Made by a program: the position numbers and the translations under genes
In this document: positions 36,101 through 46,443 of the stretch, piece after piece
Layout of the letters: the number at the start of each line of letters is the position of its first letter
Position numbering within the stretch: the first letter of the stretch is position 1
The notes under the pieces: generated by a model
What the model was told of the DNA's origin: nothing
Database searches by the model: none
The model's input: only the letters and a program-made list of their open reading frames with translations
From: Thermothielavioides terrestris NRRL 8126
Lineage: Eukaryota; Ascomycota; Sordariomycetes; Sordariales; Chaetomiaceae
DNA: 64,000 bases
Assembly (NCBI RefSeq): GCF_000226115.1
Contig: NC_016460.1
Span: 4,092,001-4,156,000 of the forward strand
Direction: 5' to 3'

Positions 36101-37071
36101 TCTTCGGGAGGCGAGCCTGGCTTTCTGGTTTGGCCCAAGAAAAAGGGATGTGTGGCTTTGGATGACTTCGATGGCAAGGTGCTAGGGGCCGTGGGAAGTG
36201 GCTCCTTGTTGGCAGATGCGGCCGATTGTTTGGAGGGAGCGGGATGCCGGATCAGACCGGCAAGAATAGAATCGATCAGTTTGCCCAATTTGACGCGGGT
36301 GCTGGGGTCACTTCCGTATGAAATGCACACGATCTTCGACCCCGGTTTCCTGCCAGGTCGTGCAGGTGGCCTCTTCTCGCTGTGGGGTCCCTCCGCTATG
36401 GTGACGGCCTTGGTCCCCTTCGGCTTTGGCGGTGACCCAATTGTCCCGGTCTTTGGGTTAAGCTGCAATAGCTTTCTCGGTTTTGTGGAGCAGGGTGTTG
36501 CTGGGCGTGCTCCGGTGGGCTCGGGGACGTCGCCATTGCTGCCAGTCCGGGACTGATTGCTTGCCCCAGGTTGGGCTTCGGAATTGTCGGTGGGCACATC
36601 ATGGTCGCGATGTTGCGCCTCTTGCACAGCGTTCGAGAGGCCTGTACCAGTCTGCGCTGATAAATCGGCACCTGGATCGCGGGCGTCCTCTTGTTTGCTT
36701 TCGGCGTTCACGCTGCCCGTTCCCAGCCTCATAAAGTGGTCTGCGATGCCTCCGCTCTCGACAGCTTTTGGCCGTTTCCTTGGCCGCGCCCGCTTGGGGG
36801 ACTCTCCGTTGAGTGATTGATCTGTCTTGCGCCGTTTGCCACGCTTCGATGCCGGCTTTGCGACCTCATCTTCGGACTTGTCGCTTGCTGTTGGATCACG
36901 CGAGGGGACAGAAGTGTCCGTTGACACGCGCAGATCATGGGCGGCTGAGCTGTCTGCAGACGGGACTGTCGGGCGACACTGCGAGAAGAAAGGATGCATC
37001 GGCCGTTGGGCTATAGTAGAGTCGGGAGGCGTGGCATTCCCGGCCATGGCAAGCACGGCCAGAGGACCCAT
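33157..37071 (-). CDS. elg1: Elg1/ATAD5-like alternative clamp-loader large subunit
   Basis: Two exons, 37071-34045 and 33990-33157, about 1,286 aa. The 54-nt intron runs from GTGAGT to CTGCAG with a CTGAC branch point. The N-terminal half is disordered and basic, with two HPFF motifs (MHPFFSQ near residue 26 and THPFFLGQ near 310) that resemble PCNA-binding peptides. An RFC-type AAA+ module follows: Walker A GPHGCGKT near 652, Walker B LLEEVDIL near 774, and a sensor-like MTCNDE. The Glu in place of the second Asp of the DEAD-type box, and the phrase LLEEVDILYEEDKQFW, are typical of Elg1. With Rfc2-5 it unloads PCNA from chromatin after replication. The ATG at 37071 lies just after a plausible 5'-UTR intron (37090-37185); 37047 is another candidate. 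It shares a divergent promoter region with the Utp8-like gene. Confidence 0.9.
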
Positions 37072-37736
37072 CAATGGAGGTGCTTGGGACTGCAAGACCA
37101 GATCAGCATTGTCTTGCTAACCGCTCGTGATGATCCGCTGAAGCCCACGGGATTGTTGAATTTTCAAGAAATGCATTGGGCTTACAGCGCGCACGAAAGA
37201 TTCGGTGATGTGTTCGGGCTACGACAGGAACTCGGTTCGAGGTATCATGCTGGGTCGAAGATGACGGCAGGTAATTGTAGTTCAGGAATTCACTGCGTGG
37301 ATTTCGAAGAGATCATAGTAGATCATGACGGGGAAAAGAAAAAAAAAAAAGAACGCAGACAAAGTGCGACTGCTGAAGCGTGGCAGCCGACTCTTGGTGC
37401 TGCTGCTTCTCTGCGGCAGCAGTTGCTGGAGCACGCGTTTTGACCCGCGTCAACGCGCCTTCGGGATCGAGTCGTCGCGAACGCCAAGCTGCTCCACTTG
37501 CATCATAGAGCGTGGGCGCTGTTTGGAGACAGGCTGCCAAGCCGCATGGGTCGAGCTGCGGGGCTCGCTTGCAGCGTGGTAAAACTTTGGCTGGTTCCCT
37601 TAAACTTCAGGGCCCACTTAATTTTTTTCCAACAGACCGGCTACTTTTTCTGCCCGGGTGAACAGTGAACGCAGCCTCGCACCGGGCGGCCTTCGTCGTC
37701 AGAGACACCACGTCGTCGCGGCGCGGCACACTCAAC
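37072..37736. promoter_or_regulatory. Shared divergent promoter of elg1 and the Utp8-like gene
   Basis: 665 bp between two head-to-head ATGs. On the minus strand, GTAAGC at 37185 with a GCTGATC branch site and CTTGCAG at 37090 would make a 96-nt 5'-UTR intron for elg1. No TATA box is evident. Confidence 0.5.
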
Positions 37737-40601
37737 ATGGCGGCCAAACTTCAAATACACACGCCGTATGTGCTGCAGACACTTCCGCGGCCCCTGGACG
37801 GCCCTGACCGACCGGGTCGCTACCACGCGGGGGAGGTGTTCGGCCAAAAGCACGGCTGCAAGCGGCGCAAGAGGACCGAGCTGGCGGTAGCAGTCGACGG
37901 TGTCGCTGTGTACATCTACGATGTTGGTTCCCCAAGATTACAAACTCCGAACTTTACCGCTCTTCTTTCAAGCTGACCAGCCCAGGTGCTCTCGTCCCAG
38001 GCTGCCACGTCCTATCTGGTCTCGCCTCAGTCGGTATTCACTTGTGCCCCGTACTCGCTACGATGGCGGCCGGCCTCCTCCAAGACGACCACCCGCTACA
38101 CCTATGTCTCCCTCTCGACAAATAAGTCCTCGTCGGTCTCCGCGCAGCGAGAGATCAAGTTATTCAAGGAGGAGACCTCCGGGGCCGGGACAACCATGGC
38201 CGCTCCTGTGTCCCGGGCCCTCCATTGCGATGCCCCTATCATCCACATCTTCGCTAGTTCACCACGTCATTCGCCAATTAATGTGACAGGTGGCGAAAGT
38301 CCCAATAACGACCTGTTTGCTGTCGCTGCCGATGGCACAATCCTGTGCCTGAACGGGGAGACGTTGGAGGAAAGGTGGCAGACCGCGCCGTCTGCACTCT
38401 CCAAGGAGCTACTCACAAGCTCGAAGACTGGCCTTCACGTCGACTTCGCCCAGCTCACATCGGCTGCCGATGTCGTCGATGGCATGTTTGGAGGCAGAAG
38501 TGAGCTTTTCGGAGTCTTCCAGGAGCCGATCCATCGCGAGGGCTTCAACCCAGACTTCCTCGTTGTGATCACATCGCAAGGCTCATCTCACTCGCGGCAC
38601 CTGCACTTGCTTGCTCTGCCCTCTGAGAGAGAAGCACGGCAGACGAATGACGAGCGCCTTATTTCGGTGTTTGTCGCTCCTTTCCCTGCCGAAGCGGGGC
38701 AGACCCAGTTTCAGTTGGACGTCCGGTCCGGCACCCTACAATCGCTGTCTGGGGGTGCGATTGCCACCTATGGGTTCAACAACGGCATCCCCCGGCTCGA
38801 GAATAAGTTGCAACTCCCTGAGTTGGCTTCATTTCTTCGGTTATCGAAGACATCTGTTCTCGCTGCTTTGGGAGATTCTTTTTCAGTCTATAACCCCATT
38901 TACCGGTCTCTCCAAGCAACCACCCCTCTTGGTTCTGGGGAAACTGCGGAAAGCAACGGTCCTGTCGACTTGATCACTTACCTCGGGGGCCGTGAACTCG
39001 CTCTTGGGCTACGAGGGGCGAATCTCATTGCCATCCAAATCGAGGCACCAAAGAACCGGAATTCCAAGCGTGGCGCTGAAGGCCTCCTGACCGATGCAAT
39101 CCGGCGTGGCATTTCCAGGGATCCGTCCCACAAGAGGAAGCGAGTTCGAGCGGACATTGCTGTCTCAGCTGTCCTTGCAGAGCCTTTGCCTGGAACGTCA
39201 GATGAGGCGTGGCTTGAGTGGCAGAGCAAATCCGCGAAAGCGGATGAGCTCCTTGGCGACAACGACTTGCGGTCATGGGAGGAATTGCTGGCAGAGGTTT
39301 TTAGAGTGAAAATCAAACCGAGCGAGGTCGCGACCGAAAACGGAGTCCTCGCGAATGGAACGGCATCTCCAACGCAGCCTTTGGAGTGGGAATGGCCGTC
39401 TTCGAGGGCTGATTACTCCCGTGTTGACAGGCGGTGGGTGTTTTACGCCATTGGCAGAGTTTTTGCGTGGGACCAGCAAAGTCAGGGTTCCAAGACATCG
39501 CGGTTGGTGTGCCGTCTGCCTGAGAGCAATGTCCTCAATTATCTCGTCGATGCAGGGCACTTGTCAACTTCCAACATCAAATCGGCGTTCAAGCACGAGG
39601 TTCGCGAGGCGGATGAGGTTGACGACTTCCTCGGCGAAGAGGTCCCCACCCTCTTAGCTCAGGTTGACCCGACGATGGAGTTGCTTGTGGGCTACATCTC
39701 CGGAACACAACTCGGGCCGACAGAATTGGTCGCGTCTATCAAGCTCCTCCTCCGCAGCCTTGGCTTGTTCGAGGATTCCTTCAAATTCCTCCAGGCCCGG
39801 CTGACGGAGAGCGGCGAACAGGGCCACGACCACGAGAACGAGGCGGTCAACAGGGCGCTCGATCGTGCAGAGGAGGAGTTGGAAATTACGGAGCACTACT
39901 TGGGCGGACACCGGACGCGGGGCTTAGGCGTGGCCTTCAGCAAACTTGGGGCTTGTCCCGCGGGCGCCACCGTCCGCAGCCTGCGACGTCTCTTCAGGGT
40001 AGAAGAGATCATCGGGTTGATGAACGTTCTGCGGGCTGAGCTCATCAAAGACGGCTGGACGACACGCTACCTCGACCGGACGAGCGCGGACCAGGACGAG
40101 ATCGACGCCCCCCCAGATGGCAGCATCCAGCTCATCGCCGATCTGATGTCTAGATGCATCGACTCGGTGGGATTGGCGGGCTGGATGGCTTCGGACACCA
40201 TGCTCGCAGGCTCGCGCAACCAAGAGGACTCGGCCGACTTCTTCAGCCAGTTCCAGGCGGAGGTTAGCGTGGCCCTGGAAGGCGTCATGGAGGCGGTGCG
40301 TCTCCAGGGCGCGCTGGCTGAGACCGTCAGCTACGCGAGGAGGGCGAGGAAAGCGTATGTGGAGTCGACAAAGGGGAAGGCTGTGTCGATGCACCTGACC
40401 GAGGAACTGCCGCTTGGGCTCAAGACGGACAGCAGAATCTCGGCAGAACGGGTCAGGTCGGGCGGTGAGATCGTCCCGCGGAGCAGCAGGCAGATCGGCC
40501 ACTTTGTTGGCAAGAAGCGGGGCGTCTACTCGGTCCAGCGGATATCGGAGGAGACGCTGCTGGGCGGAGGCGGTGCCGCTGCCGTCCGACAGGGCCGCTG
40601 A
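37737..40601 (+). CDS. Utp8-family beta-propeller protein (probable t-UTP/UTP-A subunit)
   Basis: Two exons, 37737-37922 and 37986-40601, 933 aa. The 63-nt intron (GTTGGT...CTGACCAGCCCAG) keeps phase and joins VAVYIYD to VLSSQAATSYLVSP. The N-terminal half looks like a WD/beta-propeller without strict WD motifs: TELAVAVDGVAVYIYD, RYTYVSL, NNDLFAVAADGTILCLNGE. The C-terminal half is helical. The pattern of a short LPRP segment, a basic stretch (KRRKRTE) and the propeller fits fungal Utp8 proteins. In yeast, Utp8 belongs to the t-UTP subcomplex of the small-subunit processome and takes part in tRNA export. Assignment is by overall resemblance only; another nucleolar propeller protein is possible. 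The C-terminus is basic and Gly-rich (GKKRGVYSVQRIS). Confidence 0.65.
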
Positions 40602-41953
40602 GCCTGTGCATCAGGGCTTGCTGATGCAGGTTGCCGGTGCTCAGGGTGCCTGTTCCGTTGGCAGACGGCTTGCCGGCCATGTTTGTGCAAGAACCTCGCT
40701 GTTGCTCCTTGCATTGCCGGTGGTCCCTGCCGGATCAGGCGGAAAGGGACAGTTGTCCCCGTGGTTCCATGTGAGGAGTGGCCCCGTTCTCGCCTCACTT
40801 GCAGGTCAGGTAGATAATGTGTTGGTACATACACTATATCATGTGTGGATGCCTGTTTGTCCCGCCCCGAGTCTGGCTGAGGCGATGAGAAGCGAGCTGC
40901 GTCTTCCCTCCGCATTGCCCATTGCCTTGAGTTTTGCAAGCCTGTGTCCAGGAGTAACGTTAAACTGGCTCGCCCCTGGTCTGCCCCGGGCCTCAGAGAC
41001 GGACCCAATTCCGGTTCGACTCATTCCGGTTCGACTCACCCAACCAACTGCGCATTCAACACGTCGGAGGGGAAATTTGCCCGGCCTACCATCCCGGCCC
41101 TCTTTCCTCGCTTCGCTTCTCCTTTTCCTGTCCAAGAGCGCCACCGAGGTGTGGCAACCTTGTTCAGAGAAAAGGGGCTTGGCGACTTCGGAAACCGGCG
41201 ATCAGAGCTCCCAACAACGTCGGTGCAGCTTCTAGAAAGCGGCACCAAAGCGGAGCGCCCCGCTATCCATCACAGCCTCGCTTGGTTTCCGCTGCACCAG
41301 TGTGTGTACAGTACACTAGGTTCCACAGGGAAATGCTCCGGAGAGACCGACAGAAACTGGTTTTGGTTCAATTTCGCCGTCGTGACTCGTGTACACTAGG
41401 TAGTCTCACGGAGCACAGCCGGGCTTGGGTGTCTCGGCATGTCGCGTACGACATGACACAGCGCTTGCTGCCGGCGTAGTTAGGTACAGAATTTGTCGCC
41501 TTGAGGGTTGTGTTGATCAAAACTGCGGAATGACCGTGCAAACCACACGGCCCGGCTCCGTTGGTTCTCATGAATTCCTGGTTTCTAATCCCGTGAGGCC
41601 CGTTTCTGCGGCCAGAGAGCAGCATCATTCCAGACGGCCGGTACCCGTCGGCCAATTAACTACCGATCTGGAAGATCGCTGACAGCCTTGCGAAAATGCC
41701 GGCGAGGCGAGGCGATCTAGCAAGGTGGCGCAGCCTGCCGCAGCTTGCCGATACACTCGTCCGTACCTCACTTTATTCTTCCCTCTTGCGCGCGAAGCGA
41801 ACAAACAGGGGTTCAGTTGCCCCTCCCCTCGCGCTTGAAGGCTGCTGGTTGGACGGCATCCGCGCTCCCAGATTTGGATTAGTGTGGTGTACAAGCCTGG
41901 AACCGCCCGCCGTGTCATTGGCCAGCCCTACCCAACGCGCTGTCACAGGTGGA
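40602..41953. other. Intergenic, no gene seen
   Basis: 3' flank of the Utp8-like gene. Apart from the small tandem repeat at 41008-41037 no structure or gene is recognised. GTACA/TACAC words occur near 41300 and 41390. Confidence 0.45.
41008..41037 (+). repeat. Two tandem 15-bp copies
   Basis: ATTCCGGTTCGACTC occurs twice in direct succession without mismatch. It is not part of a tRNA, since no matching stems surround it. Confidence 0.8.
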
Positions 41954-41956
41954 CGT

Positions 41957-42318
41957 TAAAGAGGTCCCGCCAAGACTAATTTCGGCCAATTGTCGGCTAT
42001 GTTTTTACAACGTTATTACATAGCCACCATCGCCAAGGCGTTTGCTCTATCGCCAAGGGTTAGTTCGCCAGGGGTGCGGGGGGCGGCGCCAACCCCCCGC
42101 TAGTTAGGGCTTAGGTTAAGGTTAGGATGCAGGTTATAGCTAGGGTACGGGTTATCCTCGTTTTCTTTTTTTTTGATTTGGTTGAGTTTTTGTAAAGTTG
42201 TTGCAACGAGTCTTTGCGATTGTTCGTTGTTGATGTTGCTCGAAGTCGTCGCGGCCTGCCGATTTGTAATTACTTGTATGCGGCAGTCTCCGAAATTAGT
42301 CTTGGCGGGACCTCTTTA
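41957..42318. mobile_element. MITE-like non-autonomous DNA transposon
   Basis: A perfect 32-bp inverted repeat (41954-41985 and 42290-42321) bounds about 360 bp without coding capacity. The ends sit in a TTAA / TA context: the flanks rejoin to GTTAAC, so the target duplication is TA (Tc1/mariner-like) or TTAA (piggyBac-like). An internal inverted repeat at 41995-42025 (GGCTATG...CATAGCC) and TTAGG-type subterminal repeats near 42106-42140 are present. There is no sign of RIP, which suggests a recent insertion or a length below the RIP threshold. Confidence 0.83.
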
Positions 42319-42321
42319 ACG

Positions 42322-43194
42322 ACGACCCTGTCACACGATGTCCGCTGCTGCCTCGCGAGTTCCCCACATTGTTTCCGCGGCCAGTGGCGGGAGGGACGGA
42401 CAATGGGACGGATGACTTCAATGGGAGCCAGGATCCGCAAATGCGAAAAGACGTCATTGGAGATGTTCGTTCTCACACCCTGCTCCGTCCGCACCTGTCA
42501 ACACCCCCTTCAGAACAAACACAATATTTTCGCCGTCCAAACGCGGGTTTTGGGGAGAGCTGAGTGAAATCGGTTCCCTCCCCGTTCTGGGCTGTTGGGC
42601 CTTTTTCTATGCGAGGTTCTTTTCGGACGTGCATCAAGACTGGCGCCCGCCCTCGCTAAGATGGCAACCCAGATGTGCATCTTTGCTTCTCCTGTTGGGC
42701 CGTTCGGCCCAGCGCGCTTCACTACCCGCAGCCCCACAGAGCGCCTCGCGGGAACATGCCCGCTGGTTGATGGCATACCTACATGTATGTACATACATTG
42801 GGCTTGGAATGCTGGATCCCCCGGACGCCAACCCGCTGGACGCCCAGCCCATTCCGCTGAAGTTTGATGACTGATCTCGTCGACGATTCGCCGGCCTCTT
42901 GGGAGTCTTATGAACTAAATTAGCCCGTGTATGGTGTGTTTGGCATGGAGGAAGTTGCCACTCTTACTCCCTTCACAGCCTTTGCTCCACTCCCTTCCCT
43001 TCTCTGTTCTCCCCCAATCGGCGCTGCGCCCCCCACACCGTCATCCTCTGCTTGGCTGTGCCTCTCTCGACCGGCGGGTCTGAGTTCCGTCACCGAGCTG
43101 CCGAGTCCAGCCGGTTCCTTCGCCGAGATCAGCTGGACACCGCTGTCCCGCAACGCGAAGGCTTGGCGTGAAAAGCCCGCCGGTGACTCCCTCC
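42322..43194. other. 5' flank of the DUF8035 gene
   Basis: No gene recognised. A short palindrome (ATGTATGTACATACAT, about 42783-42798) is present. The 170 bases before the ATG are C/T-rich and likely leader. Confidence 0.45.
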
Positions 43195-45816
43195 ATGACC
43201 GTCCCCGCCGAAGACACACCCAGCATCGAGTCGATCGATGTTTTTGCACGGCAGCAGTATCGTCGCGCTCGCAGCGCTGGCACCGATTTCGTCGACTTGG
43301 CTATAGCGCTCCGCAACCTACACACGGCCATCAGGCACCTCTATGCCGAGGCCCAGGACCCGGACTCCCCCTTGCACCAGCCGCACCCTGCCACCTGCGA
43401 GAACCGCGATTCCGCTTATACGAGGCTGTTAAGGGCGCTTGTTGAGGACAGCGACTTTGCCCTCAAGCAGGTCAACACCGTTATCGAGAGGCACGGGGAT
43501 AACCCAGCGGTCGGCCGTGATATCGGAAGCGGCCTCGCGAGGGCGAATTCCGGCCCGGCAGAGAGGCGTCGAAGGGTCGACCTCATCCGGGGAGATATCA
43601 TCTCCCAGACCATGAAGATCGACTTGTTCCTCGACACTGTTCGACTCCACAATCCCGCCAAGGCCCGCCGTACCCACGAGCACTCCGACGACCACCGGCC
43701 CGAGATGATCAAGGACAAGCTGGATGCCATCGCCAACCGCCTGTTCCAGGAGAGGAAGGGCCAGTCGCCCATAGACGTGGACGAGGACGCGCTATGGCGC
43801 CGTTTCATCGCCGAGTTGGAGCGGGAGGGCTTCTCGCCCGAAGTCCTGCGCGAGAACGCGGTAGGCATAGGCATCCTCCAGTGTCCCAGTTCTTCGTGCC
43901 TGGAGAATATGGTACCTCCTGTTGCATTGAGCTAACGCCGTGCCTCACAGGAAGTAATCCGTGCATACATCCGTGAGCTCAAGTCTCACCAGGCGCTTGG
44001 CAGCGGAACGCCACCCTCTGTCCATGGGCTGCTTGCCTGGGATAACAGACCGTCCATGTCGACCGCGACTGGGTCGCACGCAGCCCAGGGCAAGGAGTCG
44101 ATGCCCAGTTCTGACAACAATTCGCTCAGCGACCAAGGCCGCAGAAGGGCTCCAGCGTCCGAGAGCGCGGATGCCCCGCCGCTCTGCCCGCAGCCTCGCC
44201 CGGCCGTCAACGTCAATCTTCCGCCCCGGCTGAGCTTCGAACAATCCACCTCGTCGGAATCGTCCGACACCGAAGCCAGCCCGTCATCCCACATGGCGCT
44301 TATCTCAACCCGGGAGCTCATTGCTCTCGATCGTTACTCGGCCGATAAGATGGCTGCCCTCTCTGGCGCGTCGCTGCTGTCGCCTGCCCAACCCCCGTTT
44401 TCCTTCATCTCTCCAGGCACGTCCCCTCACGCGAGGTATCTACCTCCTGGAACTCAACCCTTGTCCATACCTGGGCCCGCTGGCTCCTCGCATGACTCTC
44501 AAGCGGTCACGTTTCCCCCAGCGTATTCGAGCGATTTATCCCCAGGCTCACCGCCACCGCCGTATGGCACCAGCTTGACAGTCTCGACGGATGGCACCCA
44601 GCATCCTCCCGCCTTTCCCGCGTCGGCACCTGCCGCAGGTAATCCCATACTCCAGTACCACCCCCCACCACGGCAATACAGCCACCTAGCACCCGATAGC
44701 AGGGGTCAAACAATACCCCTGGACGCCACCTGGACCAAGATCGATCGCAAGTTTGTGTCCCCCGAGGTGCTCGAGCAAGCCGGGGTGCGATACGAAGCCA
44801 GACCCAGCTTCGTCGCCGTGCTCGGCATCTTGACCCGGGAAGAGATCGAGGAGTTCGCGAGGAGGAGCTTCGAGGTCCGCAGGGCGAGGGGCGCGGCTGC
44901 CCCCAGACCCGGGACTTCCCAGAGCCGAGGCGGCGTCGACCGCTCGCGCCAAGACACGCACGGGGACCGAGAACGAAGAAGAAGAGGAAGAGGAGTAGCA
45001 GCCGGAGGAGGGGGAGCCAGTGGGCGAGCGAGAGGCGACAGCTCGGACGCGCTCTCCGACACGAGCGTGAGCGACTCGTCCGATGACGACGACGACGAAG
45101 TCGAACAAGGCCGCCGCAGAGGCAGCGGCCACCAGCCGAGTCGCGATCGCGGCCGGTACACGCCCCGCGCCTACCGCCCGAGCCGCAGCAGCAGCAGCAG
45201 GCCCCTTGATGACAGCGACGACGACGACGAGGAGCACGGCCCTGCCAGGGCGTACCCGACCATCGTGTCGCCGCCGGCGAGCGTCAACGGCGACGGCGTC
45301 TCGCCGGCGAGCACGGTCGCGCCGAAGCCGATCCTCAAGAACAAGAACCCGAACCGCGTCCGCTTCGACCGCAGCGGGCCGAGGGAGATCTCGCCGGCGG
45401 AACACTCCGATCGGACGCGCCGCGGAGAGCGAGAGCGTGACAGGGATCGAGATCGAGATCGAGACCGGGACCGGGACCGACACAGGAGGGATAGGAACCG
45501 GTCCCGCGACAGGTCCCGCGACAGGGATATCAAGGCCAAGGACAAGGACAGAGATCGAGATCGCGACCGGGTCCGGGACCGTGACCGTGACCGCGACCGC
45601 GACCGCGACTCAGACCATCGCTCTGGCAGGAGACACCACGACCGGGACCGCGATCGCGACCAACGGGCCCGCAACGGCGGCGGCGGCGGCGGCAGCGGCG
45701 GAGACGAGCGGGCCTCCAGGCGGAGCGCGCTGAGGGAGGCGGCCGGGGCCATCGGCGTCAGCGGCGCTGCCGGCATGCTGCTCAGCGTCTTGACGCAGGC
45801 CGTGAATCATCTCTGA
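43195..45816 (+). CDS. DUF8035 protein with C-terminal Arg-Asp repeat domain
   Basis: Two exons, 43195-43860 and 43951-45816, 843 aa. The 90-nt intron (GTAGGC...CACAG, with GCTAAC) joins VLRENA to EVIRAYIREL. Residues 1-240 are helical. Residues 240-510 are Ser/Pro-rich. A conserved block near residues 515-560 (WTKIDRKFVSPEVLEQAGV, then YEARPSFVAVLGILTREEI) matches what I know as DUF8035 in fungal proteins. The C-terminal part has acidic Asp runs and, at about 45425-45660, a long alternation of Arg and Asp. Such RD/RE tracts occur in splicing-related and condensate-forming proteins and suggest a nuclear location; that is inference. The protein ends with a hydrophobic, Gly/Ala-rich helix. The frame at 43168 starts with GTG, so ATG 43195 was chosen. 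Confidence 0.75.
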
Positions 45817-46443
45817 GGCGAAGCACTCCATTCATTATTTCTCTGTGTGTGTGGAGGGGAAGGAACAAGGAGCAGGAGGAGTCCCGGGCGGGCCAACGAT
45901 GAACGATATTCTTCTGTCTTCGGGATGTGCACCTTGATACCCACATTTTACACTACGACATGTAATGAGGATGATGACGAGTCTGGGATGGGGGACCATA
46001 GATCGCCGAGCTGGGATGCACGGCAATGGTTTTATTCTTTGTTATGACGCTTTCACGAGACTTAATCTTTCCTAATCTTTTGTTTCCTTTTCTTCTCGAT
46101 GATGCCCAGTTTAATCATCACTAGCACGGCCCGAGTCGGGTGAAGACGGAGAGTAGGAAACGGAGAGAGAGGATGGAGATACCCAGATTGCATAGCAGTC
46201 ATAATAATCCTGTGCCAGCCATACATATCCTTGGCAAAACCCAAGATCAGTGCTACCGGCCAACGCTTGTTGCCCCCCGCTGCTTAACTCCCTGCGTGAT
46301 ATATCCGGATCCCAACAGTGCCCCTTTGCCACCAGTCGTATCAGGTCCCATTCCGTGTAAAGGCACCGCCCATTAACGCCAACGACCGCCGTCCCCAGCG
46401 CCATGGCACCCACGTTCGCAACTGTGTGCCTTTACCCATCCGT
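45817..46443. other. Convergent 3' region
   Basis: Lies between the stop codons of the DUF8035 gene and the BRCT gene. T-rich words near 46027-46095 may serve 3'-end formation. No gene seen. Confidence 0.5.

Noticed and set aside
40414..41235. 273-codon plus-strand frame overlapping the end of the Utp8-like gene
   Set aside because: It overlaps a better supported frame and has no recognisable motif.
42106..42140. TTAGGG-like words as an interstitial telomere repeat
   Set aside because: Only degenerate, irregular copies, and they lie inside the MITE, so they are better seen as subterminal repeats of that element.
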